Numbered from the stretch's first letter, positions 33,908-43,719 are shown. The stretch is DNA of 64,000 bases from Aromatoleum toluvorans (GCF_012910905.1 NZ_WTVN01000004.1:62001-126000); one strand, 5' to 3'. Notes: generated by a model from the sequence alone, not told the origin. Numbers and translations are program-made.

Positions 33908-34870
33908 ATGACCACCAAAAAATTCGCCTCGCAGGCCGACCTCGAGGAAAAGAAGATCAGCTGGGACAAGCTCTCCGACAACGCCTGGGCCTACACCGCC
34001 GAGGGCGACCCCAATACCGGCGTGATCATCGGCGACGACGGCGTGATGATCATCGACGCGACCGCGACCCCCGTTGCTGCGCAGGGCGTGATCGCCAAGG
34101 TGCGCGAGATCACCGACAAGCCGATCAAGTACGTCGTGCTGACGCACTACCACGCCGTGCGCGTGCTCGGCGCCTCGGGCTACAAGGACGAGGGCCTGCA
34201 GCAGATCATCGCCAGCCGCGACACGTACGACCTGATCGTCGAGCGCGGCCAGCAGGACATGGATTCCGAGATCGGCCGCTTCCCGCGCCTCTTCCAGGCG
34301 GTCGAGAGCGTGCCGGGCCTCACCTGGCCGACGCTGACCTTCGAGGGCGAGATGACCCTGTGGATGGGCAAGCTCGAAGTGAAGATCAAGCAGGTCGGCC
34401 GCGGCCACACGAAGGGCGACACCATCGTCTATCTGCCGTCGCAGAACATCTGCTTCTCCGGCGACCTCGTCGAAGCCGACGCCGCCTGCTACACCGGCGA
34501 CGCCTATCTCGCCGATTGGCCGCAGACCCTCGACAACCTCGCCGCGATGAAATTCGACACGCTCGTCCCGGGGCGCGGCCCCGCGCTGATCGGGCGCGAG
34601 GCGGTCGATGCCGGCCTCGCCTACACGCGCGATTTCGTCTCCACGCTGTACCGCAGCGCGCAGGAAGCGGTCGCGCAGGGTTTCGACCTGAAGGCGACGA
34701 TGGCGCACACCCGCAAGAACATGGACCCGAAGTTCGGCCAGGTCTTCATCTACGAGCACTGCCTGCCCTTCGACGTGACGCGTGCGCACGACGAGGCGAG
34801 CGGCATCCGCGATCCGCGTATCTGGACCGCCGAGCGCGACCAGCAGATGTGGCATTCGCTGCAGGAATGA
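33908..34870 (+). CDS. Metallo-beta-lactamase-fold protein with incomplete second metal site
   Basis: A 320-residue MBL-fold protein at the head of the aromatic operon. Instead of the usual HxHxDH it reads LTHYHAVRVLG: His80 and His82 are kept, but Asp and His are replaced by Val84 and Arg85. His167 (GRGHTKGD) and Asp186 (FSGDLV) are kept, while the final metal histidine position is Arg223 (PGRGPALIG in place of PGHGP). A single-zinc enzyme is therefore predicted. Its chemistry is unknown; hydrolysis of an ester or thioester intermediate of the ring-degradation pathway is possible. It is 160 bp upstream of the hydroxylase on the same strand. Confidence 0.8.
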   Translation: MTTKKFASQADLEEKKISWDKLSDNAWAYTAEGDPNTGVIIGDDGVMIIDATATPVAAQGVIAKVREITDKPIKYVVLTHYHAVRVLGASGYKDEGLQQIIASRDTYDLIVERGQQDMDSEIGRFPRLFQAVESVPGLTWPTLTFEGEMTLWMGKLEVKIKQVGRGHTKGDTIVYLPSQNICFSGDLVEADAACYTGDAYLADWPQTLDNLAAMKFDTLVPGRGPALIGREAVDAGLAYTRDFVSTLYRSAQEAVAQGFDLKATMAHTRKNMDPKFGQVFIYEHCLPFDVTRAHDEASGIRDPRIWTAERDQQMWHSLQE

Positions 34871-35030
34871 CGTCGCCGGAGCCGTCGGCTTCCTGACGGC
34901 TCCGATCCCCCCGATTTTCCTGGCTGAGCAATCAGCCGATCAGAGTCACGCCCCGCGCGGGCGCAGGACTCCGGGCCGACGCACGCCAAGAGGCTGGTCC
35001 GGAACCATGAAAACAAACGGAGGAGACACC

Positions 35031-36698
35031 GTGCTGAGCACGTTCCAATACCCGAAGTTCGAGTACATCCGCCCGCCCGAGATCGCCGAAGGGCGCGAGG
35101 GGCACTACCCGGTGGTGATCGTCGGCGCCGGCCCGGTCGGCCTCGCCGCCGCGATCGACCTCGCCCGGCAGGGCCAGCGCGTGCTCCTGCTCGACAACGA
35201 CGACACGGTGTCGATCGGCTCGCGCGGCGTGTGCTACGCGAAGCGCACGCTCGAAGTGCTGGATCGCCTCGGTTGCGCCGAGGAGATGGTGCAGAAGGGC
35301 GTGTCGTGGAACGTCGGCCGCACCTTCTTCCGCGAGGAGGAAGTGTTCAACTTCAACCTGTGCCCGGAGCCGGACCACCACCGGCCGGGCATGATCAACC
35401 TGCAGCAGTACTACCTCGAGGACGACCTGATCAAGCGTGCGCGCCAGCTGCCGAACCTCGAGATCCGCTTCAGGAACACCGTGATCGGCGTGACGCAGCG
35501 CGATGACTGCGCAACGCTGCGCGTCGAGACCGCGGACGGCGCCTATACGCTACACGCCGACTGGCTCATCGTCGCCGACGGCGCGCGCAGCCCGATCCGC
35601 ACGATGCTGGGCCTCGACATCGACGGCAAGATCTTCATGGACCGCTTCCTGATCGCCGACGTCGTGATGAAGGCGGATTTCCCGACCGAGCGCTGGTTCT
35701 GGTTCGACCCGCCGTTCCACCGCAACCAGTCGGTGCTGCTACACCGCCAGGCCGACAACGTGTTCCGCATCGACTTCCAGCTCGGCTGGAACGTCGATCC
35801 GGAGGAAGAGAAGAAGCCCGAGAACGTCATCCCGCGCATCAAGTCGATGTTGGGTGACGATCGGGAATTCGAACTGGAATGGGTCAGCGTCTACACTTTC
35901 CAGTGCCGGCGCATGAACCGCTTCAACCACGGCCGCGTGCTCTTCGTCGGCGACTCGGCGCACCAGGTCTCGCCCTTCGGCGCACGGGGCGCGAACTCGG
36001 GCATCCAGGACACGGACAACCTCGTGTGGAAGCTGAAGCTCGTGATGGACGGCAAGGCACCCGCGACGCTGCTCGACACCTACTCGGAAGAGCGCTGCTA
36101 CGCTGCCGACGAGAACATCATGAACTCGACGCGCTCGACCGACTTCATCACGCCGAAGAGCGCGGTCAGCAAGACCTTCCGCAATGCCGTGCTGGGCCTC
36201 GCCGAGAACCACGCCTTCGCCCGTGCCCTGGTGAACTCGGGGCGCCTGTCGGTGCCCAGCTTCCTCGCCGATTCGAGCCTCAACACGGCCGATTCGGAAG
36301 TCTTCGCCGGCAACATGATCCCCGGCGCGCCGCTCGACGACGCTCCGATCCAGACGACCGAAGGCACGCAGTGGCTGCTCGGCGCGGTCGGCAACCGTTT
36401 CCAGCTGCTGCACTACATCCCGGATGCGAGCGCCCTCGATGCCGCCACCGCCCGGGCGCTGCGCAGCCTGATCGACGCCCCGATCGCGGTCGAAGCGATC
36501 GTCGTGGCCGAGCGCGGCACGGCGCCCGCCGGGCTCGCGACGCTGATCGACGCGAAGGGCCGCGTGCGCGAACGCTACGACCTGCGCGAAGGCACGAGCT
36601 ATCTCGTCCGCCCCGACCAGCACGTCGCCGCCCGCTGGCGCACGCTGGATGTCGCCCAGGTGCGTGTCGCCGTGGCCCGCGCGACCTGCAACGCCTGA
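35031..36698 (+). CDS. FAD-dependent aromatic hydroxylase (MhpA/PheA-like)
   Basis: A 555-residue class A flavoprotein monooxygenase. The FAD-binding VVIVGAGPVGLAAAIDLARQG is near residue 30. The GD motif FVGDSAHQVSPFGARGANSG is near residue 300, and a C-terminal thioredoxin-like extension runs from about 430. These enzymes hydroxylate phenolic rings with NAD(P)H and O2. I chose the GTG preceded by AGGAG (35021-35025); an ATG eight codons earlier is possible. It leads DUF2783, VOC, FAH and acetoacetate-CoA ligase genes, so it probably prepares a dihydroxylated aromatic acid for ring cleavage. The substrate cannot be named. Confidence 0.85.
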   Translation: MLSTFQYPKFEYIRPPEIAEGREGHYPVVIVGAGPVGLAAAIDLARQGQRVLLLDNDDTVSIGSRGVCYAKRTLEVLDRLGCAEEMVQKGVSWNVGRTFFREEEVFNFNLCPEPDHHRPGMINLQQYYLEDDLIKRARQLPNLEIRFRNTVIGVTQRDDCATLRVETADGAYTLHADWLIVADGARSPIRTMLGLDIDGKIFMDRFLIADVVMKADFPTERWFWFDPPFHRNQSVLLHRQADNVFRIDFQLGWNVDPEEEKKPENVIPRIKSMLGDDREFELEWVSVYTFQCRRMNRFNHGRVLFVGDSAHQVSPFGARGANSGIQDTDNLVWKLKLVMDGKAPATLLDTYSEERCYAADENIMNSTRSTDFITPKSAVSKTFRNAVLGLAENHAFARALVNSGRLSVPSFLADSSLNTADSEVFAGNMIPGAPLDDAPIQTTEGTQWLLGAVGNRFQLLHYIPDASALDAATARALRSLIDAPIAVEAIVVAERGTAPAGLATLIDAKGRVRERYDLREGTSYLVRPDQHVAARWRTLDVAQVRVAVARATCNA

Positions 36699-36712
36699 TG
36701 GAGACCGCTGCC

Positions 36713-36937
36713 ATGGCCCTCAACACGCAACCGAACCTGCACGAACCCGGCAAGCGCCACTTCCGCGCCTTCTCGTCCGGCGACGATTTCTACGAGGCAC
36801 TGATCGAAACGCACCGCGAGCTCACCGACGAGCAGAGCGCGATGGTGAACGCCCGCCTGATCCTGCTGCTCGCGAACCACATCGGCGACCTCTCGGTGCT
36901 GCGCGAGGCGATGCACATCGCGCGCGAAGGCGTCTGA
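36713..36937 (+). CDS. DUF2783-family small protein
   Basis: A 74-residue soluble protein matching the DUF2783 pattern (GDDFYEALIETHRELTDEQSAMVNARLILLLANHIGD). The family co-occurs with flavin hydroxylases of this operon type, and no activity is established. It could act as a small partner of the hydroxylase. GGAG at 36700-36703 supports this ATG. An earlier in-frame ATG at 36698 overlaps the hydroxylase stop and would add five codons. Confidence 0.8.
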   Translation: MALNTQPNLHEPGKRHFRAFSSGDDFYEALIETHRELTDEQSAMVNARLILLLANHIGDLSVLREAMHIAREGV

Positions 36938-36956
36938 CAACGATACGGAGACAGAC

Positions 36957-37508
36957 ATGAGCTCACTGATCCAGAAGATCCACCACGTGGCCTATCGCTG
37001 CCACGACGCATTCGCCACCGCGCACTGGTACGAAAAGCACCTCGGCATGAAGCTGATCCTGTCGATCGCCGAGGACGCCGTGCCCTCGACCGGCGAAGCC
37101 GATCCCTACATGCACATCTTCCTCGACGCCGGCATGGGCAACGTGCTCGCCTTCTTCGAGCTGCCCACCCGCCCGACGATGGGCCGCGATCCCAACACGC
37201 CGGCCTGGACGCAGCACCTCGCGCTGCAGGTCGAGTCGCTGGACGTGCTGATGGCGACGAAGGCGCGGCTGGAGTCCGAAGGCATCGACGTGATCGGGCC
37301 GACCGACCACGCGCTCTTCCAGTCGATCTACTTCTTCGACCCGAACGGCCACCGCCTGGAACTCGCCGCGAACACCGCGTCGCCGAAGATGCTCGAAGCG
37401 CTCGACAAGGTGAAGTGGGACATGCTCGAAGAGTGGGCGCAGACCAAGAAGGCGCCGAAGCACGCGGCGTGGATGCACGACGGCAGCTACAAGGAGATGT
37501 TCAAGTGA
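36957..37508 (+). CDS. VOC-superfamily protein (glyoxalase/extradiol dioxygenase fold)
   Basis: A 183-residue protein with two beta-alpha-beta-beta-beta modules. Likely metal ligands are a histidine of KIHHVAYRC, a His in TQHLALQVES and the Glu in GHRLELAA, in the 2-His-1-carboxylate order of the superfamily. Members include ring-cleavage dioxygenases, glyoxalases and isomerases. It lies between the hydroxylase/DUF2783 genes and the FAH gene, and no other ring-cleavage gene is present. It is therefore a candidate for the ring-opening or isomerase step (inference). GGAG precedes the ATG, and the stop overlaps the FAH start. Confidence 0.8.
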   Translation: MSSLIQKIHHVAYRCHDAFATAHWYEKHLGMKLILSIAEDAVPSTGEADPYMHIFLDAGMGNVLAFFELPTRPTMGRDPNTPAWTQHLALQVESLDVLMATKARLESEGIDVIGPTDHALFQSIYFFDPNGHRLELAANTASPKMLEALDKVKWDMLEEWAQTKKAPKHAAWMHDGSYKEMFK

Positions 37509-38518
37509 AACTCGCGACCCTCAAGCAAGGCGGCCGCGACGGCACGCTCGTCGTCGTCAGCCGCGACCTCGCCCGCTGCCGCGCCGTCCCCGCGATCGCC
37601 CGCACGCTGCAGGCCGCACTGGACAACTGGGGCGACTGCGAAACGCAACTGCGCCAGGTGTATGAAGCGCTCAACAGTGGCGCGGTCGATTCGCAGCCGT
37701 TCGCCGAAGCCGTCTGCCACTCGCCGCTGCCGCGCGCCTACCAATGGGCGGACGGCTCGGCCTACCTCAACCACGTCGAGCTCGTGCGCAAGGCGCGCAA
37801 CTCGGAAGTGCCGGAGAGCTTCTACACCGACCCGCTGATGTACCAGGGCGGCTCGGACAGCTTCATCGGCCCGCGCGACAAGGTCGTCGCGGACGAGAGC
37901 TGGGGCATCGACTTCGAGGCCGAAGTCACCGTCGTGACCGGCGACGTGCCCATGGGTGCGACGCCCGAAGAGGCCGCGAAGGCGATCCGCCTCGTGATGC
38001 TGGTGAACGACGTCAGCCTGCGCGGCCTGATCCCGAACGAACTCGCCAAGGGCTTCGGCTTCTTCCAGTCGAAGCCCGCTTCCGCGTTCTCGCCGGTCGC
38101 GGTCACGCCGGACGAACTCGGCGACGCGTGGCGCGACGCGAAGGTGCATCTGCCGCTCGTCGTGCATCTCAACGACAAGCTGTTCGGCAAGCCCAACGCC
38201 GGCATCGACATGACGTTCAACTTCGGCCAGCTGGTCGCCCACGTCGCCAGGACGCGCGAGCTTGAAGCCGGCTCCATCATCGGCTCCGGCACCGTGTCGA
38301 ACAAGGCGGGCGATCTGTGGGGCTCGTCGATCGAGCACGGCGGCGTCGGCTACTGCTGCCTCGCCGAAGTGCGCACCTGGGAAACGATCGAGCAGGGCAA
38401 GCCCGCGACGCCATTCATGCGCGACGGCGACACCGTGCGCATCGAGATGTTCGATGCCCACGGCAAGAACATCTTCGGCCGGATCGAAAATACCGTCGCG
38501 ACGCCCGTCGCCCACTAA
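37505..38518 (+). CDS. Fumarylacetoacetate hydrolase
   Basis: A 337-residue FAH-family enzyme of the fumarylacetoacetase type. Acidic metal ligands are visible in WGIDFEAEVTVVTGDVPMGA, with VNDVSLRGLIPNELAKGFGFFQSKPASAFSP and GSGTVSNKAGDLWGSS, all standard for bacterial fumarylacetoacetases. It cleaves fumarylacetoacetate (or a maleyl/acyl-pyruvate analogue) to fumarate and acetoacetate. The GTG start overlaps the VOC stop (GTGA). The next gene activates acetoacetate, and a fumarase is encoded at 56-58 kb, so both products have a sink. Confidence 0.9.
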   Translation: MKLATLKQGGRDGTLVVVSRDLARCRAVPAIARTLQAALDNWGDCETQLRQVYEALNSGAVDSQPFAEAVCHSPLPRAYQWADGSAYLNHVELVRKARNSEVPESFYTDPLMYQGGSDSFIGPRDKVVADESWGIDFEAEVTVVTGDVPMGATPEEAAKAIRLVMLVNDVSLRGLIPNELAKGFGFFQSKPASAFSPVAVTPDELGDAWRDAKVHLPLVVHLNDKLFGKPNAGIDMTFNFGQLVAHVARTRELEAGSIIGSGTVSNKAGDLWGSSIEHGGVGYCCLAEVRTWETIEQGKPATPFMRDGDTVRIEMFDAHGKNIFGRIENTVATPVAH

Positions 38519-38614
38519 CCCGGGCGAGCACGGCAAGGCGCTGCCATGCGTGATGCCGAGGGGATAGAATGGAACGACAAGCTGGTTCGTCAACGAGACA
38601 CGATGGAGCCTGAC

Positions 38615-40591
38615 ATGACCGACAACACCGTCGCACCGCTCTGGACGCCCTCCGCGGACCGCATCGCCGCCGCGAACGTCACCGCCTTCCGCCTGGCCGC
38701 CGAAAAGCGCTGGGGCGTATCGCTGCCCGACTACGACGCGCTGTACGCCTGGTCCGTCGCCGCGCCCGAGCAGTTCTGGGTGAGCGTGTGGGAGGATGGC
38801 GGCGTGATCGGCCAGCGCGGCGAGTGCGTGCTCGTCGACGGCGGCAAGATGCCCGGCGCGAAGTGGTTTCCCGATGCGCGCCTGAACTTCGCGCAGAACC
38901 TGCTGCGCTCGCGCGACGCCAGGGACGCGCTCGTCTTCTGGGGCGAGGACCGCGTGCAGAACCGCATGACGCACGGCGAGCTGTACCGCGCCGTCGCGCA
39001 CTTCACCGCCGCGCTGCGCGAGCAGGGCGTGCAGCCGGGCGACCGCGTCGCGGCCTACATGCCGAACATGCCCGAGACGGTGATCGCGATGCTGGCCGCG
39101 GCGAGCATCGGCGCGATCTTCACCTCGGCGTCGCCGGACTTCGGCGTGCAGGGCGTGCTCGACCGCTTCGGCCAGACCGCGCCGAAGGTGCTCGTCGCCT
39201 GCGACGGCTACTCCTACGGCGGCAAGACCATCGACGTGCTCGGCAAGCTGGGTGACATCGTGCGCCAGCTGCCCTCGCTGAAGCGCGTCGTCGTCGTGCC
39301 CTACGTGCATGCCGAACACGAGCTGAAGGATGTCCCCCACGCGGTGATGTGGGAGCGCTTCATCGCCCCCTACCATTTCGTCGACGACATCGCCTTCGAG
39401 CCGCTGCCCTTCGACCACCCGCTCTACATCATGTACTCGTCGGGCACGACCGGCGTGCCGAAGTGCATCGTGCATTGCGCGGGCGGCGCGCTGCTGCAGC
39501 ACCTGAAGGAACATCGCCTGCACGCCGACGTGAAGCCGGGCGACCGCCTGTTCTATTTCACGACCTGTGGCTGGATGATGTGGAACTGGCTCGTCTCGGG
39601 CCTCGCCGCGGGCGCGACGCTGTTGCTGTACGACGGCTCCCCCTTCGCGTCCGACAACGGGATCCTGTTCGACTACGCCGATGCCGAGCACATGACGCAC
39701 TTCGGCACCTCGGCGAAGTTCATCGACGCCGCCGCGAAGTTCGGCCTGAAGCCGCGCGCAACGCACAGCCTCGCCTCCGTGCGCGCGATGATGAGCACCG
39801 GCAGCCCGCTCGTGCCGGAAAGTTTCGACTACGTCTATCGCGACATCAAGGCCGATCTGCAGCTGTCGTCGATCTCGGGCGGCACCGACATCATCTCGTG
39901 CTTCGTCCTCGGCTCGCCGGTGCTGCCGGTGTGGCGCGGCGAAATCCAGAGCCGCGGGCTGGGCATGGCGGTCGACGTGTGGGACGACGACGGCCGGCCG
40001 CTGCGTGGTGACAAGGGCGAACTCGTGTGCACCAAGCCTTTCCCGGTGATGCCGGTCGGCTTCTGGGGCGACGACGACGGCGCGAAGTACCACGCGGCCT
40101 ACTTCGACCGTTTCCCGAACGTCTGGTGTCACGGCGACTTCTGCGAGATCACCGGGCACGGTGGTCTCGTCATCCACGGCCGCTCCGACGCGACGCTGAA
40201 CCCCGGTGGCGTGCGCATCGGCACCGCGGAAATCTACCGCCAGGTCGAGAAACTGCCGGAAGTCGTCGAATCGCTCGTGATCGGCCAGGACTGGCCGCCG
40301 CAGAACCCGAACGACGTGCGCGTCGTGCTGTTCGTGAAGCTGCGCGAAGGGCTCGCGCTCGACGATGCGCTCGTCGCGCGCATCAAACAGACCATCCGCG
40401 ACAACACCACGCCGCGCCACGTTCCGGCGAAAGTGCTGCAGGTCACCGACATTCCGCGCACCAAGAGCGGCAAGATCGTCGAACTCGCCGTGCGCAACGT
40501 CGTGCATGGGCGGCCGGTGAAGAACCAGGAGGCGCTCGCGAACCCCGAGGCGCTGGCGTTCTTCCGCGACCGGCCGGAACTGGGCGAATAG
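38615..40591 (+). CDS. Acetoacetate-CoA ligase
   Basis: A 658-residue adenylate-forming enzyme of the acetoacetyl-CoA synthetase subgroup. Motifs are [19 protein letters not shown] (P-loop), [27 protein letters not shown] and the C-terminal catalytic lysine in [14 protein letters not shown]. It converts acetoacetate, ATP and CoA into acetoacetyl-CoA, completing the aromatic operon's route to central metabolism. The ATG (MTDNT) follows GGAG at six bases and is preferred over two upstream Met codons. Confidence 0.92.
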   Translation: MTDNTVAPLWTPSADRIAAANVTAFRLAAEKRWGVSLPDYDALYAWSVAAPEQFWVSVWEDGGVIGQRGECVLVDGGKMPGAKWFPDARLNFAQNLLRSRDARDALVFWGEDRVQNRMTHGELYRAVAHFTAALREQGVQPGDRVAAYMPNMPETVIAMLAAASIGAIFTSASPDFGVQGVLDRFGQTAPKVLVACDGYSYGGKTIDVLGKLGDIVRQLPSLKRVVVVPYVHAEHELKDVPHAVMWERFIAPYHFVDDIAFEPLPFDHPLYIMYSSGTTGVPKCIVHCAGGALLQHLKEHRLHADVKPGDRLFYFTTCGWMMWNWLVSGLAAGATLLLYDGSPFASDNGILFDYADAEHMTHFGTSAKFIDAAAKFGLKPRATHSLASVRAMMSTGSPLVPESFDYVYRDIKADLQLSSISGGTDIISCFVLGSPVLPVWRGEIQSRGLGMAVDVWDDDGRPLRGDKGELVCTKPFPVMPVGFWGDDDGAKYHAAYFDRFPNVWCHGDFCEITGHGGLVIHGRSDATLNPGGVRIGTAEIYRQVEKLPEVVESLVIGQDWPPQNPNDVRVVLFVKLREGLALDDALVARIKQTIRDNTTPRHVPAKVLQVTDIPRTKSGKIVELAVRNVVHGRPVKNQEALANPEALAFFRDRPELGE

Positions 40592-40617
40592 CGGCAGGGG
40601 CGGGCACCGGAGTCGAC

Positions 40618-41664
40618 ATGCCGATCGAAGCGCAAGCAGGGCTGAATCGCGAGTCCGCGCCGGAATTCGGCGACGGGCCGCGCCTGCTCGCGGACATCGG
40701 CGCGACCAATGCGCGTTTCGCCCTGGAGCGCGCTCCCGGCCGCGTCGAAGCGATCGAAGTGCTGCACTGCGGCGATTACGCGGGCATCATCGACGTCGTC
40801 CGGGCCTACCTGCGGCAACAAGGTGGTGCGAGCCCGCGGCACGCGGCGATCGCGATTGCGAACCCGATCGGGGGCGACCACGTCAAGATGACGAACCGCG
40901 ACTGGCAGTTCTCCATCGAGCAGGCTCGCCGGGACTTGGGCTTCGACACGCTGCTCGTCGTGAACGACCTCGCCGTGCTGGCGACGGCGCTGCCGTGGCT
41001 GGCGGAGGGCGACCGCGTGCAGGTGGGCGGCGGCGAGGCTGCTCCGGATGGCGTGATCGGCGTGATCGGCCCGGGCACCGGCCTCGGCGTATCCGGCCTG
41101 ATTCCCGCCGAGGACCGCTGGATCACCCTCGGCAGCGAAGGCGGTCACACCACGTTCGCGCCCGCGGACGAGCGTGAACTCTTCATCCTGCGGTACGCAT
41201 GGCGAGACATGCCGCACGTGTCATCGGAACGCTTCGTTTCGGGACCCGGCCTGGAGCTGATCCACCGCGCGCTCGCCGAGCGCAACGGCGTCGCGGCCGT
41301 GCCGGCGCCGGGTGCGGCCGACATCGTCACGCGCGCGCTCGCGGGCGATCCCTTGTGCGCGGAAGTGGTCGATTGCTTCTGCGCGATGCTCGGCACGGTC
41401 GCGTCGAACCTGGCCCTGACCCTCGGCGCGGTCGGCGGCATATACATCGGTGGCGGCGTTGTGCCGCGCCTGGGAGAGCTCTTCCTGCGCTCGCCCTTCC
41501 GGGCGCGCTTCGAGGCCAAGGGGCGCTTCGCGGATTACCTGGCGTGCATCCCGACCTACCTGATCACCGCGCCGTATCCGGCGCTGCAGGGCGTCTCGGC
41601 GATGCTCGGCCACCACCTGCAGGCCGGCACCGGTGGGTCGAATCGGGGCGCGCCGCGCCGCTGA
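40618..41664 (+). CDS. glk: Glucokinase
   Basis: A 348-residue ROK-independent bacterial glucokinase (Glk type). The ATP-binding [15 protein letters not shown] near residue 22, [45 protein letters not shown] and [12 protein letters not shown], with its glucose-contact Glu and His, are characteristic. It phosphorylates glucose. It lies 26 bp behind the acetoacetate-CoA ligase gene but belongs to sugar metabolism with pgi; co-transcription may be incidental. Confidence 0.92.
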   Translation: MPIEAQAGLNRESAPEFGDGPRLLADIGATNARFALERAPGRVEAIEVLHCGDYAGIIDVVRAYLRQQGGASPRHAAIAIANPIGGDHVKMTNRDWQFSIEQARRDLGFDTLLVVNDLAVLATALPWLAEGDRVQVGGGEAAPDGVIGVIGPGTGLGVSGLIPAEDRWITLGSEGGHTTFAPADERELFILRYAWRDMPHVSSERFVSGPGLELIHRALAERNGVAAVPAPGAADIVTRALAGDPLCAEVVDCFCAMLGTVASNLALTLGAVGGIYIGGGVVPRLGELFLRSPFRARFEAKGRFADYLACIPTYLITAPYPALQGVSAMLGHHLQAGTGGSNRGAPRR

Positions 41665-41805
41665 GCCAGCCGGGCGGGGGAAGACACGTCGCCCGCCTGT
41701 TGGCCGGCCCGGCCGGGTGCTATGGTGAAGGTGACGGCCGCCCGCACAGATATCGTTCCGGCATGACGCCATGGCGCGGCCCCGCAGTGGGGAGGGCGAT
41801 ACACC

Positions 41806-42291
41806 ATGAATCTGATTGCAGTCAGGATCGAAAAACCCGAACCGATCAACTTCATTCTCGGGCAGACGCACTTCATCAAGTCGGTCGAGGACATCCACGA
41901 AGCACTGGTGAGTGCAGTGCCCGGCATCCGCTTCGGGCTCGCGTTCTGCGAGGCGTCTGGCGACCGCCTGATCCGCTGGTCGGGCACGGACCACGCGATG
42001 GTCCTGCTGGCCCAGACGAATGCGCAAGCGATCGGCGCCGGTCACAGCTTCATCGTCTTTCTCGGCGAGGGCTTCTATCCGGTCAACGTCCTCAACGCGA
42101 TCAAGCAGGTGCCCGAGGTGTGCCGCATCTTCTGCGCAACGTCGAATCCGGTCGAGGTGTTGCTGGCGGAAACGGGGCAGGGGCGCGGCATCGTCGGCGT
42201 CGTGGACGGCTCGCCGCCGCTCGGGATCGAGGACGAGCAGAAGATCGACGCGCGCAAGAAGCTGCTGCGGCAGATCGGCTACAAGCTTTGA
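41806..42291 (+). CDS. Adenosine-specific kinase (DUF355 family)
   Basis: A 161-residue protein closely matching the adenosine-specific kinase family described in archaea and found in scattered bacteria. Blocks are INFILGQTHFIKSVEDIHEAL, GIRFGLAFCEASGDRL, GHSFIVFLGEGFYPVNVLNA and VVDGSPPLGIE. It is a single-domain soluble protein whose crystal-structure-based naming rests on nucleotide binding, so the in vivo role is uncertain. A 142-bp gap from glk suggests its own promoter. Confidence 0.85.
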   Translation: MNLIAVRIEKPEPINFILGQTHFIKSVEDIHEALVSAVPGIRFGLAFCEASGDRLIRWSGTDHAMVLLAQTNAQAIGAGHSFIVFLGEGFYPVNVLNAIKQVPEVCRIFCATSNPVEVLLAETGQGRGIVGVVDGSPPLGIEDEQKIDARKKLLRQIGYKL

Positions 42292-42429
42292 ACGGGGGGC
42301 ACATCGCGAGCGCCGTGCGTCGGTGGCTCGTCGGTGTCGACTTCCGGAAATGGACCGCGGCCGGCCCTGCGAACGTCGAGATCGTGGAGTGCAACCGATG
42401 CATTCGTAGGCCGCGTGACCCCGTAAAGC

Positions 42430-42458
42430 AAAAAGCCCGATCAGGCTGACCGGGCTAA
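42430..42458 (-). terminator. Terminator of the tRNA-Thr transcript
   Basis: A six-base stem, AGCCCG (42434-42439) with CGGGCT (42451-42456), is followed on the minus strand by a T-tract from AAAAA at 42430-42434. It begins 17 bp beyond the tRNA 3' end. Confidence 0.7.
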
Positions 42459-42472
42459 CGCACTGATTTCAC

Positions 42473-42548
42473 TGGTGCCGACAATCTGACTCGAACAGAT
42501 GACCTACCGCTTACAAGGCGGTTGCTCTACCAACTGAGCTATGCCGGC
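42473..42548 (-). tRNA. tRNA-Thr(UGU)
   Basis: A 76-nt cloverleaf on the minus strand. The acceptor stem is GCCGGCA with TGTCGGC, the D-loop is AGTTGGTA, the anticodon stem is ACCGC/GCGGT around CTTGTAA (anticodon TGT), the T-arm is ATCTG-TTCGAGT-CAGAT, and the CCA end is encoded. It decodes ACA and related threonine codons. It lies ten bases from the HD-GYP gene end, on the same strand. Confidence 0.95.
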
Positions 42549-42558
42549 GCGGGCGGCA

Positions 42559-43719
42559 TTATAGCTTAACGCCGGCGTCCTGAAAGCGCTGATAGACTGC
42601 TTCGACTTCGGTGCGGCAATCCAGCAGGGCCTGTACGGTCGGGGCGTAGAGCTGGGTGCCGGACATTCGCGTGACTTCCTGGAATGCGTTGTCGAGCGTC
42701 CACGCGGGCTTGTAGCTGCGCGCGCAGGCGAGGGCGTCGAAAACGTCGGCAGTGGCGACGATGCGCGCTTCAAGCGGGATGGCATCGCCATGCAGGCCGT
42801 GCGGATAGCCGCTGCCGTCCATGCGTTCGTGGTGGGCGATGACGATGTTGCGCAGCATGTCGATGTTCGACAGGGACGCGAGGCCGAAGTCGTTGATGAT
42901 CCGGTCGGCCATCTGCTGGCCGACGATGACGTGCTGGCGCATCTCCGCGCGCTCGATGTCGTCGAGCTTGCCCGGTTTCAGCAGGATACGGTCGGGTACG
43001 CCGATCTTGCCGATGTCGTGGAGGGCGGAAAACAGGAAGACGTTTTCGGCGTAGTCGTCGGTCTTGCCGTGCGAAGGGCCGATCTCGCGCGCGATGATGC
43101 GTGCATAGCGTGCCATGCGGTCCAGATGAGCGCCGGTCTCGAGGTCGCGCACGTGCGCGAACTGGCTCGCGAGCCGCAGCCCGCCGACGAGCATCTTCAC
43201 GGTGGCGAGTTCCTGCGTGACGATCATGCCGATGAGATGGCCGTAGAGCAGGAGATCAGCCACCACCGTCTCGGTGAAGACGTCACGTTCGTGCGCATCG
43301 AAGAACAGGAAACCGAGCAGCAGGTTGTCCTGCCGGATCGGCAGCGTGAGGCTGGACAGGAAGCCCTGACGGTGCAGCCAGCGCGAGTGGGTCGAATCCG
43401 AGGCCGGCAGCTTGCTGAGATCGTTCAGCACGCGTGCCTGCCCGCTTTCGGCGATCGCGAGGAGCGACGGGACGCTGTCGAGCGCGCACTCGTATCCGTT
43501 GAGGGGGGCGATGCCGGGGTCGTTGCTGGCGACGAAGGTCTTGAGGCGTCGCATCTCCGGGTCGTGGAGCGCGACGGCGATGCGGACGATCGACGGGTAG
43601 CGCTCGTGGATGCGCCGGTGCAGTTCGCGCACCTTGTCGCTGACCGATGCCACGTGCAGGTTGCCGGCCTGCCTCGCGGCCGATGCGGCGAATTCCTGCC
43701 AGCTGTCCGTGACCGTCAT
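42559..43719 (-). CDS. GAF-like/HD-GYP cyclic-di-GMP phosphodiesterase
   Basis: A 386-residue signalling protein. Residues 30-190 look like a GAF-type sensory domain (IVRIAVALHDPEMRRLKTFVAS, LTLPIRQDNLLLGFLFFDA). The HD-GYP domain follows, with HDIGKIGVPDRILLKPGKL and the full signature HHERMDGSGYPHGLHGDAIP, so metal-dependent hydrolysis of cyclic di-GMP is expected. No membrane segment is seen. It ends directly beside tRNA-Thr and may read into it. It would link an internal signal to biofilm or motility control (family knowledge). Confidence 0.87.
   Translation of the reverse strand: MTVTDSWQEFAASAARQAGNLHVASVSDKVRELHRRIHERYPSIVRIAVALHDPEMRRLKTFVASNDPGIAPLNGYECALDSVPSLLAIAESGQARVLNDLSKLPASDSTHSRWLHRQGFLSSLTLPIRQDNLLLGFLFFDAHERDVFTETVVADLLLYGHLIGMIVTQELATVKMLVGGLRLASQFAHVRDLETGAHLDRMARYARIIAREIGPSHGKTDDYAENVFLFSALHDIGKIGVPDRILLKPGKLDDIERAEMRQHVIVGQQMADRIINDFGLASLSNIDMLRNIVIAHHERMDGSGYPHGLHGDAIPLEARIVATADVFDALACARSYKPAWTLDNAFQEVTRMSGTQLYAPTVQALLDCRTEVEAVYQRFQDAGVKL

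Noticed and set aside
37487-40507. A 1006-codon open frame on the minus strand
   Set aside because: It is antisense to the FAH and acetoacetate-CoA ligase genes, is rich in Ala, Arg, His and Asp, and lacks any motif. Such long shadows are expected in GC-rich coding DNA.
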